Assembly: GCA_015680685.1 (NCBI GenBank)
Contig: MNCI01017909.1
Location: 883,564-947,563 of the forward strand
DNA from: Gnetum montanum
Lineage: Eukaryota > Streptophyta > Gnetopsida > Gnetales > Gnetaceae
DNA: 64,000 bases
Direction of reading: 5' to 3'
In this document: piece after piece, positions 12,470-24,880 of the stretch
Layout of the letters: every line of letters begins with the position of its first letter
Position numbering within the stretch: position 1 is the first letter of the stretch
Translations under genes and position numbers: made by a program
The notes under the pieces: generated by a model
The model's input: only the letters and a program-made list of their open reading frames with translations
The model's database searches: none
Told to the model about the DNA's origin: nothing

Positions 12470-12860
12470 CTAGACCACTTCACATAATGATCAATGCATC
12501 TAATTATGTCTTGGAAGTTGTGCTGACATAGTTGGATGATAAGAAACGTCCATACTACATCCATTGCATGAGCTAAAGCATTGTGGGTGAATAATTAAAT
12601 TACACCACAAGTGAGAAAGAGCTAATGGCAGTGGTGTATGCTCTCAAAACGTTTAGGCAATATGTGCTTGGATATAAGGTGTTTGTGCACATAGATCACA
12701 ATGCCATTTCTTCCTAATGAACAAGCCAGTGGTGATCTCCCATATCATACAATGGCTAGTGATCTTGTAGACATTTGATCTCACAATGGTAGATCAAAAA
12801 GGAAGTGAGAATGTGGTCACTAACCATCTCTCTTGGTTAAGATGGGATAACAAAGAGGAG
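12470..12860 (+). pseudogene. Athila-like RNase H relic
   Basis: The frame reads INASNYVLEVVL, LNYTTSEKELMAVVYALKTF and YVLGYKVFVHIDHNAI, following the retroelement RNase H order of first Asp, Glu helix, then DH. The first catalytic Asp reads as Asn. It continues directly from RT. Confidence 0.75.
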
Positions 12861-12959
12861 GAGAGCCCACTCTTTGATCAATTTTCAAATAAACTTCTCT
12901 TTATATGAGCAATAAATGATCAAGTACCCACAGAAACAACATGGTACAACAACATCCTC

Positions 12960-14180
12960 ACTTACCTTCTCACTTAAGAAATGTCACAAGATCTATACAT
13001 TAGGAAGAAATAATAGTTTCTTCATTGGGCTAAGTACTTCATGGAAATCAACAAACACCTTTACAAGGTGTGCATCAATGGCCTAATTCATTGGTATGTC
13101 CTTGATACGGACCAATTACATGTTTTCTAGGATGCTCATGAAGACCCATATGAAGGCCACTATGCTAGGAGATGCATGGCCATAAAAATCCTAATGACAG
13201 GATACTATTGGCCTATAATCTTTAGGAATGCCCACCAATTTGGCCAATCTTGTGAATGCTATTAACAAGATGGTGGTATGATCACTTAAATGAAGGATCC
13301 TCAATAGTGGATTCAACCACTAGAGCCCTTTGACATATGGGGCATAGACTTTATGGGTCCCATCACACCCATGTCCAATGAAAAGGTGTACATCATCATA
13401 GTAATCAAGTATTGCACCAAATGGGAAGAAGCAATAGTCATCACTAATTGTACATCATCCATTGCTGCTAGATTTGTACAACAAAATGTTGTAAATAGGT
13501 TTGGGGTGCCACATGCACTAATTTTTGACAATGAAACTCATTTTATAAATGCCACTTTTTAAAAAATTAGGCAACACTTGGGGGTTAAACATAAATTAAC
13601 AACACCCTATCACCCCCCAAGTCAACAGTTAAGTAGAGGTAACTAACAAGGAAATCACAAAGATCCTAATAAGGACCATAAGCAAATATAGGAGAGACTA
13701 AAGCACAAAACTCAATGATGCCCTCTAGGCATACTACTCAATATGAAAACTTCCTATAGGCTATTCTCCTTATGAGTTAGTGTACGGAAAACTTCCAATG
13801 CTCCTAATTCAATCCGACCTTCGTACACTCTCAACAGCCTGTGATCTAAACCTTGACCTAAGCCTAGCATACAAAGAAAGATTAATCAAGTTGAATGTAC
13901 TAGATGAAAACTGACTAGTGGCCTTGTCTTTGAATAAAATGCACAAGGCATTTAACAAGCAACACCATGACCTTAGAATATAGAAAGTAAAATTTCAACC
14001 TTACAATAAGATTCTTTACTAGAATCCCACACATGTGCCCTAGAAAAAAAAGTTCCAAATGTTGTATGAGAGACCTTATATAATTGATAAAACCTTTTCC
14101 TTTGGGTTCATCTTAATCTACAAATCTGAGAGCCCACATAGAAAGTAGCTGGTCAACATCCAATAAGTGAAACTTTTCCC
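12960..14180 (+). pseudogene. Athila-like integrase relic
   Basis: The zinc domain at about 13124-13270 reads HEDPYEGHYA, then GYYWPIIFRNAHQF and CECY; the last zinc Cys appears replaced by Tyr. The core starts WGIDFMGP at 13336, continues FGVPHALIFDNETHF at 13500-13547, and has VEVTNKEI in a shifted frame at about 13634-13660, so the D, D and E positions can all be found. The C-terminal part (YSPYELVYGKLPML, ERLIKLNVLDEN) matches Athila integrase wording. It is broken by stops and at least two frameshifts. Confidence 0.8.
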
Positions 14181-14260
14181 AGAGCCAAGGCATGCTAGTG
14201 CAAATACTACCTCATCAAGTGGACAACCATGCTCTATATTCTGTGTCTCCTCCTTTCAAC

Positions 14261-14276
14261 TCAGTCGTGGGGGAGA
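14261..14276 (+). other. Internal polypurine tract 1
   Basis: TCAGTCGTGGGGGAGATGG at the end of pol resembles the terminal polypurine tract before the 3' LTR (19218-19232). A matching copy sits at the same relative place in the element at 55199 (57884-57900). Confidence 0.6.
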
Positions 14277-14279
14277 TGG

Positions 14280-15740
14280 CCATCCATGCTAATCATCCAC
14301 ATGGCTCCTCAACTTTTCACTTTTTTTTTTACACATTTTTTGATTTTACACTATTTTTTATTTTTTCCCATTTTCCTAATTTTTGTTTTACAAAATCATT
14401 AGTATGTTATATCTTTCTTGAATATTTTATACTTTATTATATATTTTACTTTATTTTATTTTTTTGTGACTTTGCACTATTTTTGCTAATAAAAACACTT
14501 TATTACCATAGGACATAGTTCCAATGTTTTTGTTTACTAATGGTGGTTTATGCTTAATGTTGTGATTATTAATGTCTAATTTCTATTTTTGAATTCTGAT
14601 GTTTGATGACTAAGACATGGTTTATTTTTCATGGAACATGTAGTGAGTCCACAACATCCACCCATTCATAAACTCTATGATTTTCCTTATTCTAAAAGTT
14701 TGAGGTACCTTTCATTAAATAAACTTTTAATAAACTAATGATCATGGTAGTTTACAAAATTGGAAAAGATTCAAAGGCTTGCATAGAGTGTGACTTCAAG
14801 AGGACTCAATACTCTTTGTACTCTTCTACTTACTTGCATGCTTGAGTGTTTTCATAGACTTCTTACCATTCCATGTTGTCCAATAATAGAAAGTTAAATA
14901 AAGTCTTTGCATGGTGTGGTTCCCATCCAAAAAGATGGAGAAAAAAAACATGATGGGAATTCAAAGCACACCCATTATATAAATAAACAAGCTACAAGCA
15001 CTAGTTATGGAACTAGAAAGACATGTTACCCATGCCTAAAGTTCTCCTCTAACTAAGGCCTTCTCTCACTTTCTACTTTCTTCTCTTCTCTTTATAGAAT
15101 GGTGGTTGTTCTATGTGAGCGCTCTTGTCTCTTGAGTGGGTGGATCAATCTTGGAGTGGCAATGCAAAGGATGTATCTTCTTAGGTCATTTTAACCACAA
15201 ACTCCCTAAGGGACTTCTTATGACCTCCATTCGAGATTCCATCCCACCTTCTTAGTCATCCATCTATAATGCCATAACTTACCTTACTACCAATTTTCAT
15301 GTTATGCTTGATGTCTTCGTTTGATGTGTTGGAATTCTTGGATAGATTCTTTTTAGTTGGTCCTTAACTTTTCATTACCATTAATTGACTATGGGATGCA
15401 TGGACTCCTTACTTGAGGTTATGCAAGGTCAAAAAGGGCATGTGCTTGCTATGGGAAGGACCCACTTGCATATCTCTTAGTTTGGATAGTTAAGTTCCTT
15501 ACCTTAGACATTGCTACATTCCTATCCTTTGCATACCCCATTATGTATCTTGCTCTGTGCTCCTTAAACTCTCATAAAATTCATTCTTTAAACCATTTTC
15601 TCATTTTTCTCAATTTTTCAAGCTCCAACACCCTCTTCCACTATTTTCATCATGTTCATGAATTTTTGGACTTTCATTTGAGTCCAATTTCACTTAAAAA
15701 CTCTTTGTATTTCTGAAGTTGACCAAAGTCAATAGTGGTT
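14280..15740 (+). other. Non-coding spacer between pol and the 3' ORF
   Basis: About 1.46 kb, AT-rich with long T tracts, no conserved protein. It is homologous in part to 57901-59270 of the younger element: both carry a GGACCCACTTGC segment (about 15467 and 58942), so the spacer belongs to the element rather than to an insertion. Confidence 0.6.
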
Positions 15741-15748
15741 AACAACTG

Positions 15749-15838
15749 CATCGACTAGGCCTAGTCGATGTAACCGATCTTGTTGACTGGGCCTTGTTGA
15801 CTAAGTCTTGTCAATGCAAGCTAAAAACTCTATATATA
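15749..15838 (+). promoter_or_regulatory. Internal promoter-like 14-bp array with TATA
   Basis: TCGA/TTGA/TCAA cores start at 15751, 15765, 15783, 15797 and 15811, giving spacings of 14, 18, 14 and 14. TATATATA follows at 15831. The second LTR of this element has the same core family, the same 14-bp phasing and a TATA box 24 bp after the last unit. It looks like a duplicate of the U3 promoter upstream of the 3' ORF. Confidence 0.6.
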
Positions 15839-15995
15839 CCACTGCACACTTTGTGATTTTTTTGTCATATTTTTCATAACTAGAGGGGAGGTTTTGCCAT
15901 TTTTCAGAGCCCAAAACCTTCTAAAGCCCATAACTTTCCAATAATTTGTCCAAATTACTCCATTCTTCTATCTTGCAACTACCAAAGGTACGCTC

Positions 15996-16008
15996 TTAGT
16001 CATGGGGG
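15996..16008 (+). other. Internal polypurine tract 2
   Basis: TTAGTCATGGGGG is identical at the core to the terminal tract at 19219. It lies about 165 bp after the internal TATA. The younger element has the equivalent at 59543-59560. Confidence 0.6.
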
Positions 16009-16293
16009 CCGCAAACCTTAAGGTTTCTAATGAAATTTTTTGAAAAAATTTTCTAACTTCCCCAAAGGGTTAATGAATACAATAATATGAAACCATTAAT
16101 TTTTGAGAGTTAACCCTTTCAACACCCTCCGATATGACTTATTAACGTTAAAACATAAATAAAATAATGATTGAAATTGATCGAATCAGCCATAATCACA
16201 ACTTAGTTAAGTGTAACTATCCCAAGAAGATAAGGTATTCTAGTTGTTTCACATTACACAATAATTGCTAACCTATGGTCATGTTGTGATTAC

Positions 16294-19010
16294 AGATGGT
16301 GCCAACAAGAACAAGCCCAAGAACAGGCCGAAGAAACCCATGCAACGAGACCTCTTCGAAAGGAGCCTGAAGAGGAATCTGTTAGACAGATTCCTAAAGA
16401 AGAGGCTATAATAAAATAATCGCAGTGAGGAGAGGCACTAGGGCCTATACCAAGACTTGAAGTCACATTAACACAAGCCTACCTCGACACAATCAAGCCC
16501 CATGATGTTCACTGCTCAGTTCTCCAAGAATTGCAAAACTCTTCCATGTGGCCAATCATCACTTCTAGTGAGGAGTGGTACATGGAAGAGACATACCTCT
16601 TCTAGAACAATAGAAGGGTAGGCTCCGCACTAAAGATTAAGGACATTCAAGTGTCCTACTTAGCTGAAGCCATTACACAGGCTCTTAGGTTGATTGGCTC
16701 TAGAACACAATAGGCAAAGCTCTCTATGCAAGCTAATCTTGAGGCCAAAAGAAGTGGACCCAACAATGTTACGGAATCAACCATAAGGAGTTTGGCATGC
16801 TCACACTAGCAAAACATGTATATTTTAAGATAGTTACCTATCACCTCAATTTGATGGTAAGGCCTAGTAAAGTGACTACCTTCTCCACCTAAGCATGCAC
16901 TGCTATACGCAAGAGATTCCCAAGGAACCCTCCACAATTAATATACCTAGAGACTGAAAAGCATGTCAAAGAAAATGAACATGGAAGGAAGACCCTACCT
17001 TTTCCATGTCTCATCCAAACACTTTGCAAAAGGACAAGGATAATCCACTACATCAATGACATAATTAGACATACTCCTATAGCCTCCTGGTCTGAGATGA
17101 TGAAGGACAAGACACCTACTATGTTTAAGGAAGAGGAGCAACAATCGCCACCTCCACCATCCACTCAAGAAAGAACGTTGAAGGTCCATGTAGCCATTGA
17201 GCACTTGTACAAACTCTGAGAATAGCTTTTGCATGAGTGAGAGAAGTGAGTAGGAACAAGTGGTGGAGATCCATTTGTATATTGACCTACGATGTGTGAC
17301 CTTAATGAGGTGCCTCAAATAATTAGCCAGATGGAAGGAGGTGGACTGATATTCTCAACCTAATGAATGCATCTACCCACAAGATTGAATCCCAATGCTT
17401 AAGAGGTGACAATGTTTCTATCTCAACACCATTTATTTTCAAACATCTTTGGGAATGCTGCCTCCTTTTTAGTGCACTTGGAGAAAAGTAAGGGAGGCAA
17501 TTGTACTAGTGATGCAGCACCAAGGGCAGGAAATAGATACTAAAGTGGTTGCTAACCAAATCATAGAAGCACTTAACACACTTGCGACATCTGTACTAGA
17601 CATATCTGCACTTCAAGATGTGCAAATGTCTGTAAGAACTGTCAACGGAAGATTGAGTGTAGCCCAACATAAAGAATTTTTGGACTAACTAGTGGGGACC
17701 AGGCAACTGATTCCAAACATTTTTGATTTTCTAAACAACATTACTATAACCTAGTCAAAGCTACTCAAAGCAAAGGACAAGTGCACCATCTTGGAAGGGT
17801 AACTTGAAATGGCTCAAGCACAAAACCAATGCTTTGCTGCAAAGGTTGCTGAATTGCTTGCCCATTTTTCTAATCCTACACTCCTCAACCCTGCAACAAC
17901 TAGAGATGAAGCTTTTCAGCAACTTCAAGAATGATTAAAACAAGCTAAGTAGGGAATGGTATTAGCCATCTTCAACCAGTCCGTAGCAAAAGCAAAAACG
18001 TACTTAGTTCAAAAAGACTTGGTTTAGATGTGCCAGGAAAATGAAACATTGACCATGGAAAATCATTGCCTGTAAAATGTTAATGCACAAAAACAACAGA
18101 TGTAGGAATTCATTCATCAATAGTAGGAGTAGCTCGCTAGGGTGAACATGGAATTGAGGAAATTGACTGTAAAAAATCACAATCTATCTATGAAGGAAGT
18201 CCATGCCTTACACCAGAAATCTACCATTAAGATCACCACTTGGAAAAATGAGGTTCTCAAATTTGAAAGAGTAAAGAATCACTACCATGACTAGGTTGGC
18301 TTGCAGAAAGAAGTTAATGAAAAACATATCCAAGTGGGTAAGGAAAAAGTAAATGAGGTCCTCCAACAACTCCAACAAGAAAGAGAGGTGTGGCAGCCCA
18401 TCATTGATGGGATAGATGCTTATAACAAAGCAAAGATTTGCATGAAGGAGTTGCAAATTGAAGAAATGATAGAGTATATGAAACTGGCCAATCTCTAATA
18501 TGAGAACCTAGTAATGTTGACTATTAGACAATTGTGGTCAGAACTTGAAAAGTAGGTGGCCAACTCGTACTTGTCATATGAGGCCAAGTTTAATCACCAC
18601 AAGGACACTAAGCAAAAGCTTGAGATGGAAAATGCTAAACTCAAAGTTCTCATGGCATGATTTTTTGATCAATGATCAACTACCAAGAACCTAGCCAGGA
18701 AAATGAGTGACTACTAGGAGTTGCAAAACACAGTCAGGGCATTCGATATCGAATGCAAATAATTCATTGCCTAGTTCATCAATACCAAGGAGCTATTCCC
18801 AGCAATTTCCTGTCTTTGGGATGTGCCCATTTCATCCTACATTGGTGAAGCTACATGGACTGTGCATAATCCCAAGAGTAAGGAGGAGAAAATAAAAGCA
18901 TTGTTTGATGCTTTCCACAACCACAACAACCTCAACTACCACATGTGCCTGGAGCTGGAGAAGGTCCATTGAAACTTTAGGAGCCTCCACCACCTAGGAC
19001 CATATGATCT
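16294..19010 (+). pseudogene. Athila 3' (env-like) ORF with coiled-coil C-terminal half
   Basis: An acceptor-like TTGTGATTACAG ends directly at the ATG at 16296. The N-terminal half holds a segment matching the putative plant transposon protein domain of Athila-type elements: KIKDIQVSYLAEAITQALRL near 16640-16700 and LPFPCLIQTLCKRTRI near 17010-17040. From about 17740 to 18660 the text is rich in Gln, Glu, Lys and Leu with heptad-like spacing (for example EVLQQLQQEREVW at 18356), predicting a long coiled coil. A CLELEKVH end is near 18970. Many stops and frame breaks. The function of this ORF is unknown; no signal peptide or membrane span is visible. Confidence 0.6.
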
Positions 19011-19217
19011 TTTCAAATAGTCTTCCTACCATCAAAGGACGTGCTATTTGATTTTTTATTTAGTGTTCAATTTTGTGTCATGAACATACCAATTTGTAAT
19101 TTTGTTGATCCATACACCCAAGCACTCAGTTTTGTCTTATAGTTTTGTTGAGTCATGTGCTAGTCAATAATCTCATACCTTTCCAACTTTGTAAAGAACT
19201 TAAGGATGAGATTTCAT

Positions 19218-19232
19218 TTAGTCATGGGGGTA
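19218..19232 (+). other. Terminal polypurine tract
   Basis: TTAGTCATGGGGGTA lies directly before the LTR start TGATGAGT at 19233, as expected for the plus-strand primer site. Confidence 0.8.
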
Positions 19233-20092
19233 TGATGAGTTGCAAATTGGTCACATCGATGAGGCCTCGTCGATTGGGTCCCATCAACTAGGTCCCATCA
19301 ATGCATCATTTCATGCATTGATGTGGCCCCATTGACATAGGATGTATTCTTGCCTATAATTATGTGCCAACCTACCATGTTTAAGGAATCAGTCTATCAT
19401 AGTGTAGGAAAGCTCTTACATTTGAAAGTTAGAGTATTTTCCCGAGTACCCGCAGCAAGAGTCATTGAGTATACGGATCTTTATTTAAGCATTGTTGTAC
19501 CTAAGCACGACAATGTGTGTGGTAATTAAGATAAACTTCTTAATAAACCTTGCAGCATTCTGGATAGTTTAAATGTTTCATTCATGCATTTAATTTTTTT
19601 AGCTATTTATTCAATGTTTTTCAATAATTACGCTAATTAAGTAATTAAGTAAGATAAGCTAAATAGTGATTAAGTAACACATAAATACAACCACTTTGAG
19701 CATGCATATGACGTTTGGTAATCCAGCAACGTTATACGTGTTCAGGATGTGTACGACAAGTGGGACTGGACCCTTATGTTAGGGCTAGTTGAACAGTAGT
19801 TAGCCCATTAGATTAAAGTAGGTATTAAATTACTTTATTGTCGATCTTGTTTATTTCAAGCACCAAAATCATAAATATCAGAAGACAAGAATCATGTGCC
19901 TCAATTACATATAAATCATACCCTTAAGCTTCACAAGTGTAGTTGGGAAGACCACAAACATCTTCAACGCAAAGTTTACTTCCTAGAGCACTAGTGCATC
20001 AGAAACTATATTGTCCACATAATTTCACTAGATCATGCATGAACACTTTGTGATTTGTATGGTTGGGCATAGGGGTGCCTCACCGCTCATCA
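19233..20092 (+). repeat. Athila-like second LTR, full U3 array
   Basis: 860 bp, TGATGAGT...GCTCATCA. Cores start at 19256, 19270, 19284, 19298, 19318 and 19332 (14, 14, 14, 20, 14). TATAAT is at 19355, 24 bp after the hexamer ATTGAC at 19331. Alignable throughout with 7231-7985 except for the U3 deletion there. Confidence 0.85.
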
Positions 20093-20305
20093 TTGGCACC
20101 ATTTTTGGGGACTTCTTTTTGTTGAAATGTATGCTATCTAGGATTAGTAAACATCATTAATATCGTTGAACAAACCCCAAGGTTGACATCATTCTCAAAT
20201 TATATAATTACAAAAGCACACTAATATTTTATTTGTTTGCAAAATGTCTTCTTCTCATAGGCATGAAGATGTTAAACCGCTAGTCCCACAAGAGTGCAAA
20301 GTGGT
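20093..20305 (+). mobile_element. Truncated second internal region with primer site
   Basis: It continues after the LTR with TGGCACCATTTTTGGGGA (decayed primer site, 20094-20111), then sequence matching 8005-8196 from the first internal leader, including GGCATGAAGAT and TAGTCCCACA. Similarity stops near 20305. A normal 3' LTR would be followed by host DNA instead. Confidence 0.75.
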
Positions 20306-20539
20306 AGCATTATATAGAAAATTTGTCTAGTAGGAAGAACAAGAATATAGGCTACACTAGATTCAAAGGAAGTATGAGCTCCATTGAAATGAAGGATAAT
20401 ATCTGAGTTACTCATGTTATCATATAAGCTATGAACAAAGATAAATAGGAAGATTAGCTCCATCTTCTCACCTTTGAGAAAGCATGATAGTTATGGAAGG
20501 ATTACATTTGGAAAGATAAAGGTAAAACATTAGTTAAAT

Positions 20540-21500
20540 TATAAAGGATGAAAGATGGAAAGAGAGCTCAATGCTTCTTTGATAGAGTCAAAGACCTTTT
20601 GACACTTCTCATTTAAAATAAAAGTGCTAGAATTATGAAGCAAATGAGTTAAGAGATGGAGATGATTAGTGAAATTGGTGATAAAGTAGCAGATCGATTG
20701 AAGATGACCTTGTAAAATACCTGTATCTTGGATGTTCTTAGATGATGAAAGATCTATAATAGCCTTAACCTTATCAAGATCAATTGCAATATCATCCTAA
20801 GATACAAGATAATCCAACATCTTACTTGAATAACACTAAAGATGCATTTATTGGGATTAAGATGAAGGATAAAATTATCATAGTAGGTTAATACTTGGTC
20901 TAAGTCAAAAGCAAGATGCTAAAGCAAATTTGATAGTCAAATCATCAACATAGTTGTTAAATATCTTGAACATCATATCATTAAAGATGAAAGTCATGGC
21001 TCATTGGTAAGTAGCTCTAATGTTCTTGAGTCCAAAGGGCATTTTAAGGTAGCAAAATATTCCCCAAGGAGTCATAAAAGTACTATATTAATGGTGCTCT
21101 AGATTTATCTAGATTTGATTATAACTTGAAAACCCATCTATAAAGGATATGAGAGCATGACAAGTTATTAAGTCTATAAGCTAATCGATATTTGGTAGAG
21201 GAAAATCATCTTTAAGTGTGACCTTGTTAAGATCTCAAAAATTAATTGATATGTGGATGCCACCATTTCTTTTGGTAACCTCAACCATTTTAAAAACCTA
21301 GTCAAAATAGTTAATGGTATTGATAAACCCAATATTTTAGAGTTTGGTAATCTCTTCTTTTATAGTAAGAACTATAACTGTACCAATTTGCTTAATGTTG
21401 TATTTAACAAGCTTAGAATGGTCTTCCAAAATGATGTTATTTTATAATAGTCTTGGATATAGATCAAATATATCACTATAATTCCAAGTAAAAGCAACTA
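20540..21500 (-). pseudogene. Minus-strand Ty3/gypsy reverse transcriptase relic
   Basis: Read on the minus strand from 21500 downward: a pre-RT segment (FTWNYSDIFDLYP), VTKRNGGIHI near 21270, DLNKVTLKDDFPLPNID near 21190-21240, NNYVDDLTIKFALA near 20925-20965 with YVDD at about 20950, LHLNPNKCIF near 20845-20875, and NEKCQKVFDSIKEALS near 20565-20610 at the RT-RNase H connection. YVDD separates it from the FMDD Athila element next to it. Frameshifts and stops are numerous. Confidence 0.8.
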
Positions 21501-21559
21501 AGAGCTTCTATAAAGTAGCCAAAGATAGCTTCTTGGTAGTCTTGAAAGAGAAGAATGCA

Positions 21560-21780
21560 AAGTTTAGTATATGTAAATCAATTAATAAATAATTTATCAA
21601 AGAGGGTTATCAATAAAAAAAGAGAGATTAGACTAGGGAAGTAATTCATCCTTAGTAATGTCTAGGAAAGCTATAATAGAAACAACATTTGTTGAACTTG
21701 ACTCAAGATCAATAAAAGCCATGTTTAGAATCTGACATATCTAATCTATAGGATAGTCTAAGATGAGAGGTTGAAGTAGG
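21560..21780 (-). pseudogene. Possible protease remnant of the same minus-strand element
   Basis: The minus strand gives MAFIDLESSSTNVVSIIAF, which resembles a retroviral-type protease active site (IDxGSSxNxI) with the Gly changed to Glu. It lies upstream of the RT relic in the same orientation, the expected order. Confidence 0.35.
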
Positions 21781-23610
21781 GATAATCAGTAGGCAACCTT
21801 ATTCACCTAGACCAAAATTAAAGTAGTTAGAGTTCAACAAGAGATTCAGAAAAGAAATAGCATCAAATGTTAAAACTAGGCAACATCAAAACAGTACACG
21901 TTGAAGGTTAAAATTTTCCTGAAGTAAGAATGTCATCTTATTAAGCTCTATAAGCAAAAAAGAAGAAATTAACACAAAATATTTCATTTTTAATAGAGAA
22001 AATTAGAGAAAAATGTAAGAGTAAAGCCAAAAGAGACAAAAATAGAAAATGACAAATCAGCAACTAATAGATAAGTAATGGTAAGTAGCAACAACAAGAA
22101 AGGGTCCAATGGTGGGACTAACAACAATAAAGAATTGCTACAATGTTACATTCTTCCTCCCAAGGCTCAAATGTCTATAATATAAAACCTTGTTAAGAAT
22201 TTATATGTAGTTAGGCATTGTCGTTGCATACTTTACTATAGCAATGATTTTGACTCTTGATTTTTCCAACAAATTTTCGCTGGAAAAAATTATACAATGC
22301 TTGATTATAGTAGAATTAAGTAGATTGTAGAGTTTATGAAGCATAGATTTCATATTTTAGTTTGACTTTATTATGGGGATTGAGAACCATGTAAATGACA
22401 CCTTAGTTTGAAGGGTTTGGTAAATTTATCTTAGATTTTGTTAGAAATTGAAATGTCTATAAATGCAAGCTTTTACTTATTAATCATGTATGGAGAATGG
22501 ACCATTTGCCTAGGTTTTTAGTACATTTAAGATATGGACCTTGGTACAAAAATAATTTGTTCCATTGTTATCATGAATAGTAACACAAGAGCCACTAGGA
22601 CAAAGATATATGAAAGCTAAAGATGATTTAAGGCATGATTTTATAAGTATTTTATGTTTAGAAGGTAGCAATGAGCATATTGCAGCATTTTTAGAGTAAA
22701 TTTCATTGCTATTTTTATGAATTTCTAAGAAAATAGGAATTTTAGGGTTTTCTAATGAAGAACACAATAATAAGATTTTGACACAGAACTTAAGAAGCTT
22801 TTAAGTGTAAGAAAGTAACCTTTCATGCATCGCATAAAAAGTACTTACACGAATTAGTATTATGTAGAATAGATGTTTAATGTACATAATCTATTCTAAG
22901 TTATAATGTCGGACACAATATCATTGTTGAGAGAATAATGTTAGATGTTGAATAAGGTTTGATGCAAGAACTACCACTAAATATTAAAAGATAACTCTAA
23001 GGGACTTTTAATGTGAAAGTGTGTTTACATCAAGGGTTATTTGATGTTAAATACTATTAGAGAATGATGCACCATACTATGTTTTTAATGTGGGTAAGTT
23101 AAAAGTATTATTTTGGAAGGATGTGATAGAGTTAAGGCTCCTAGTGACTAAGCCCATATTTTTCCTAATAGTAGATAAGAGGAAAATTTTATAAAATAAG
23201 AGGAGAAAAGCATGGCCTATCAGATGCAATCCCTTGTTCAATGATGCTTCTCTAATAACCTAGAAGCTATGGTCTAATTATAGAGCAATAGAGTTCCTAA
23301 ATTTTTGCATCAACCATTTTCATGTGGTCATTTGGACCAGTTTGAAAGAGGATATTTTTTTGAGGGTTTTGGGGGTATACTTCCTAGATTCCATGCTAAG
23401 CTAATAGAAATTATTAATGAGTAGTCAAAAACTAAAGAATTATCGAAGGACATCCTAGTTTACAGGAAAATTTTGGATAATTTATGAAAAAGAAGAGAAT
23501 ATTAGTGATCTCTAAAGTAATGTCGAACCCTCCAGGTTCATAGGTTTTTGTAAAAAGATAAGCTAATTTTGAATAATTAGCAACAATAGCTAGTTAAATG
23601 AACAACTAAC
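21781..23610. other. AT-rich sequence without recognised genes
   Basis: No domain recognised on either strand. It probably holds the rest of the minus-strand gypsy element and its flank; no LTR ends could be identified. Confidence 0.4.
23606..23610. repeat. Target-site duplication CTAAC, left
   Basis: CTAAC directly left of the LTR; identical to 29644-29648. Confidence 0.9.
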
Positions 23611-24866
23611 TGTGGATTTTTGAACTTAGAAGGGGGGTAAATAAGTTTCCCAAATTGAACCTTTATGAAATAAAGTGCACGCGCACACACGCACACACAT
23701 ACATTTACGTGGTTCCCCAACTTGGGTACTCCACACTCGGAGGGTAGATTGCAAGCACACCTTTGGAATTTGTTACTCTTAAAATGTGGTTGATGGGTCC
23801 ACAACCTATACAATCTTCAAACCTCACTCCAGAGTGTTGTACTGTAACCCAATCACTTAACCCCGCAAGGTCTCATTAGGCTTGGAAATGTGGTTTCAAG
23901 GGTTCCAAAACCTTTACAATCTTGAGCTCTACACTGAAGCGTTGTACCATAGCACCAACAACTCAATGTAGTAAGAACCTAACAAGTTGAAGCACATCAA
24001 CCCTGTAGGGCAACAAGAGAACAACAATTACAAGGAATAATTGCAACTTAGTTTGTTGATCATTATACAATTAGATGCAACATAATTGACAAAGCAAAAA
24101 TGATAATACAATGAGGAGCAATATAGAATTCAATGATTACAAATGATTGTACAATGAATACAACAAGGCTTGCACTTTTCCCAATGCACATTAAGTCTTC
24201 TTATAGCTGCCATGTTTCTAAATCCATCTCGGAACTCATGCAATGGCTAGGCAATGATCACTAATAGTCATGGGAGACATCTTTCTCGTGCCTGAGACAT
24301 CTCTCTGAATTTGCCTTCAATTCTGGGAAGACATCTTTGTTTTTTGAAAGATTTCTTTTTGAAGTCTCTATTTTGAAAGACATCTTTGTCATGTAGAAGA
24401 CATCTTTCTGGTACTAGCCTTCATTCTATAAAGATGTCTTTGCCTCATGAAAGATGTCTTTGTCTGAGAAAGGCTTCTTGTTATTTTTGAAGATGTCTTT
24501 ATTTGAGTTCACTCTAATTCTACCAACACATCTATTACTTCCCAGATATGTCGTTCTTCCACTTTCTTTGTCTCTTGAATTCATTATTCCTTGTCCATTG
24601 CCTTGATCTTCTGCATGCTTTGATGATAATAACTTTGCCTGTACAGTATCTAGTCCTTGTTTACATCCTTTGAAATTCTTGCATGTTCATTTAAAGAGCA
24701 TGTGGATGACCTCCTCCTTTGAGCTCTAAACATTTCGTTCCTTATCCTCTTCAGCTCATATTGGTTTCTCATGTACTAAGTCCTACAAACACAATAAATA
24801 CACATCCATGCAAACAACCTTTGACTTCATTTTACTTAACATGTTGGACACATCAAAAGGTCCACA
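23611..24866 (-). repeat. Copia 3' LTR
   Basis: 1256 bp with terminal inverted repeat TGTGGA...TCCACA. It holds a (CA)n-like tract near 23680-23700 and, at 24274-24500, nine copies of a near-palindrome AAGAYRTCTT. Confidence 0.9.
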
Positions 24867-24880
24867 ATCTTCCCCTTTTT
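24867..24880 (-). other. Polypurine tract of the copia element
   Basis: Minus strand AAAAAGGGGAAGAT directly before the 3' LTR start TGTGGACC. Confidence 0.85.

Larger units (their letters stand above)
7231..20305 (+). mobile_element. Athila-like Ty3/gypsy element, LTR-internal-LTR-partial internal
   Basis: LTRs lie at 7231-7985 and 19233-20092. Internal parts in order: tRNA-Asp-like primer site, gag, linker, PR, RT (FMDD), RNase H, IN, polypurine tract, spacer, promoter-like array, second polypurine tract, coiled-coil 3' ORF, terminal polypurine tract. Similarity to the sequence after the first LTR continues about 213 bp beyond the second LTR, so the second LTR also heads another internal region, cut at about 20305. 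Unequal recombination between tandem copies would explain this. Many substitutions between the LTRs and many stops mean the copy is old. Confidence 0.85.

Noticed and set aside
20093-20305. Host flank of a normal 3' LTR
   Set aside because: It matches the primer site and gag leader after the first LTR, so it is element sequence.
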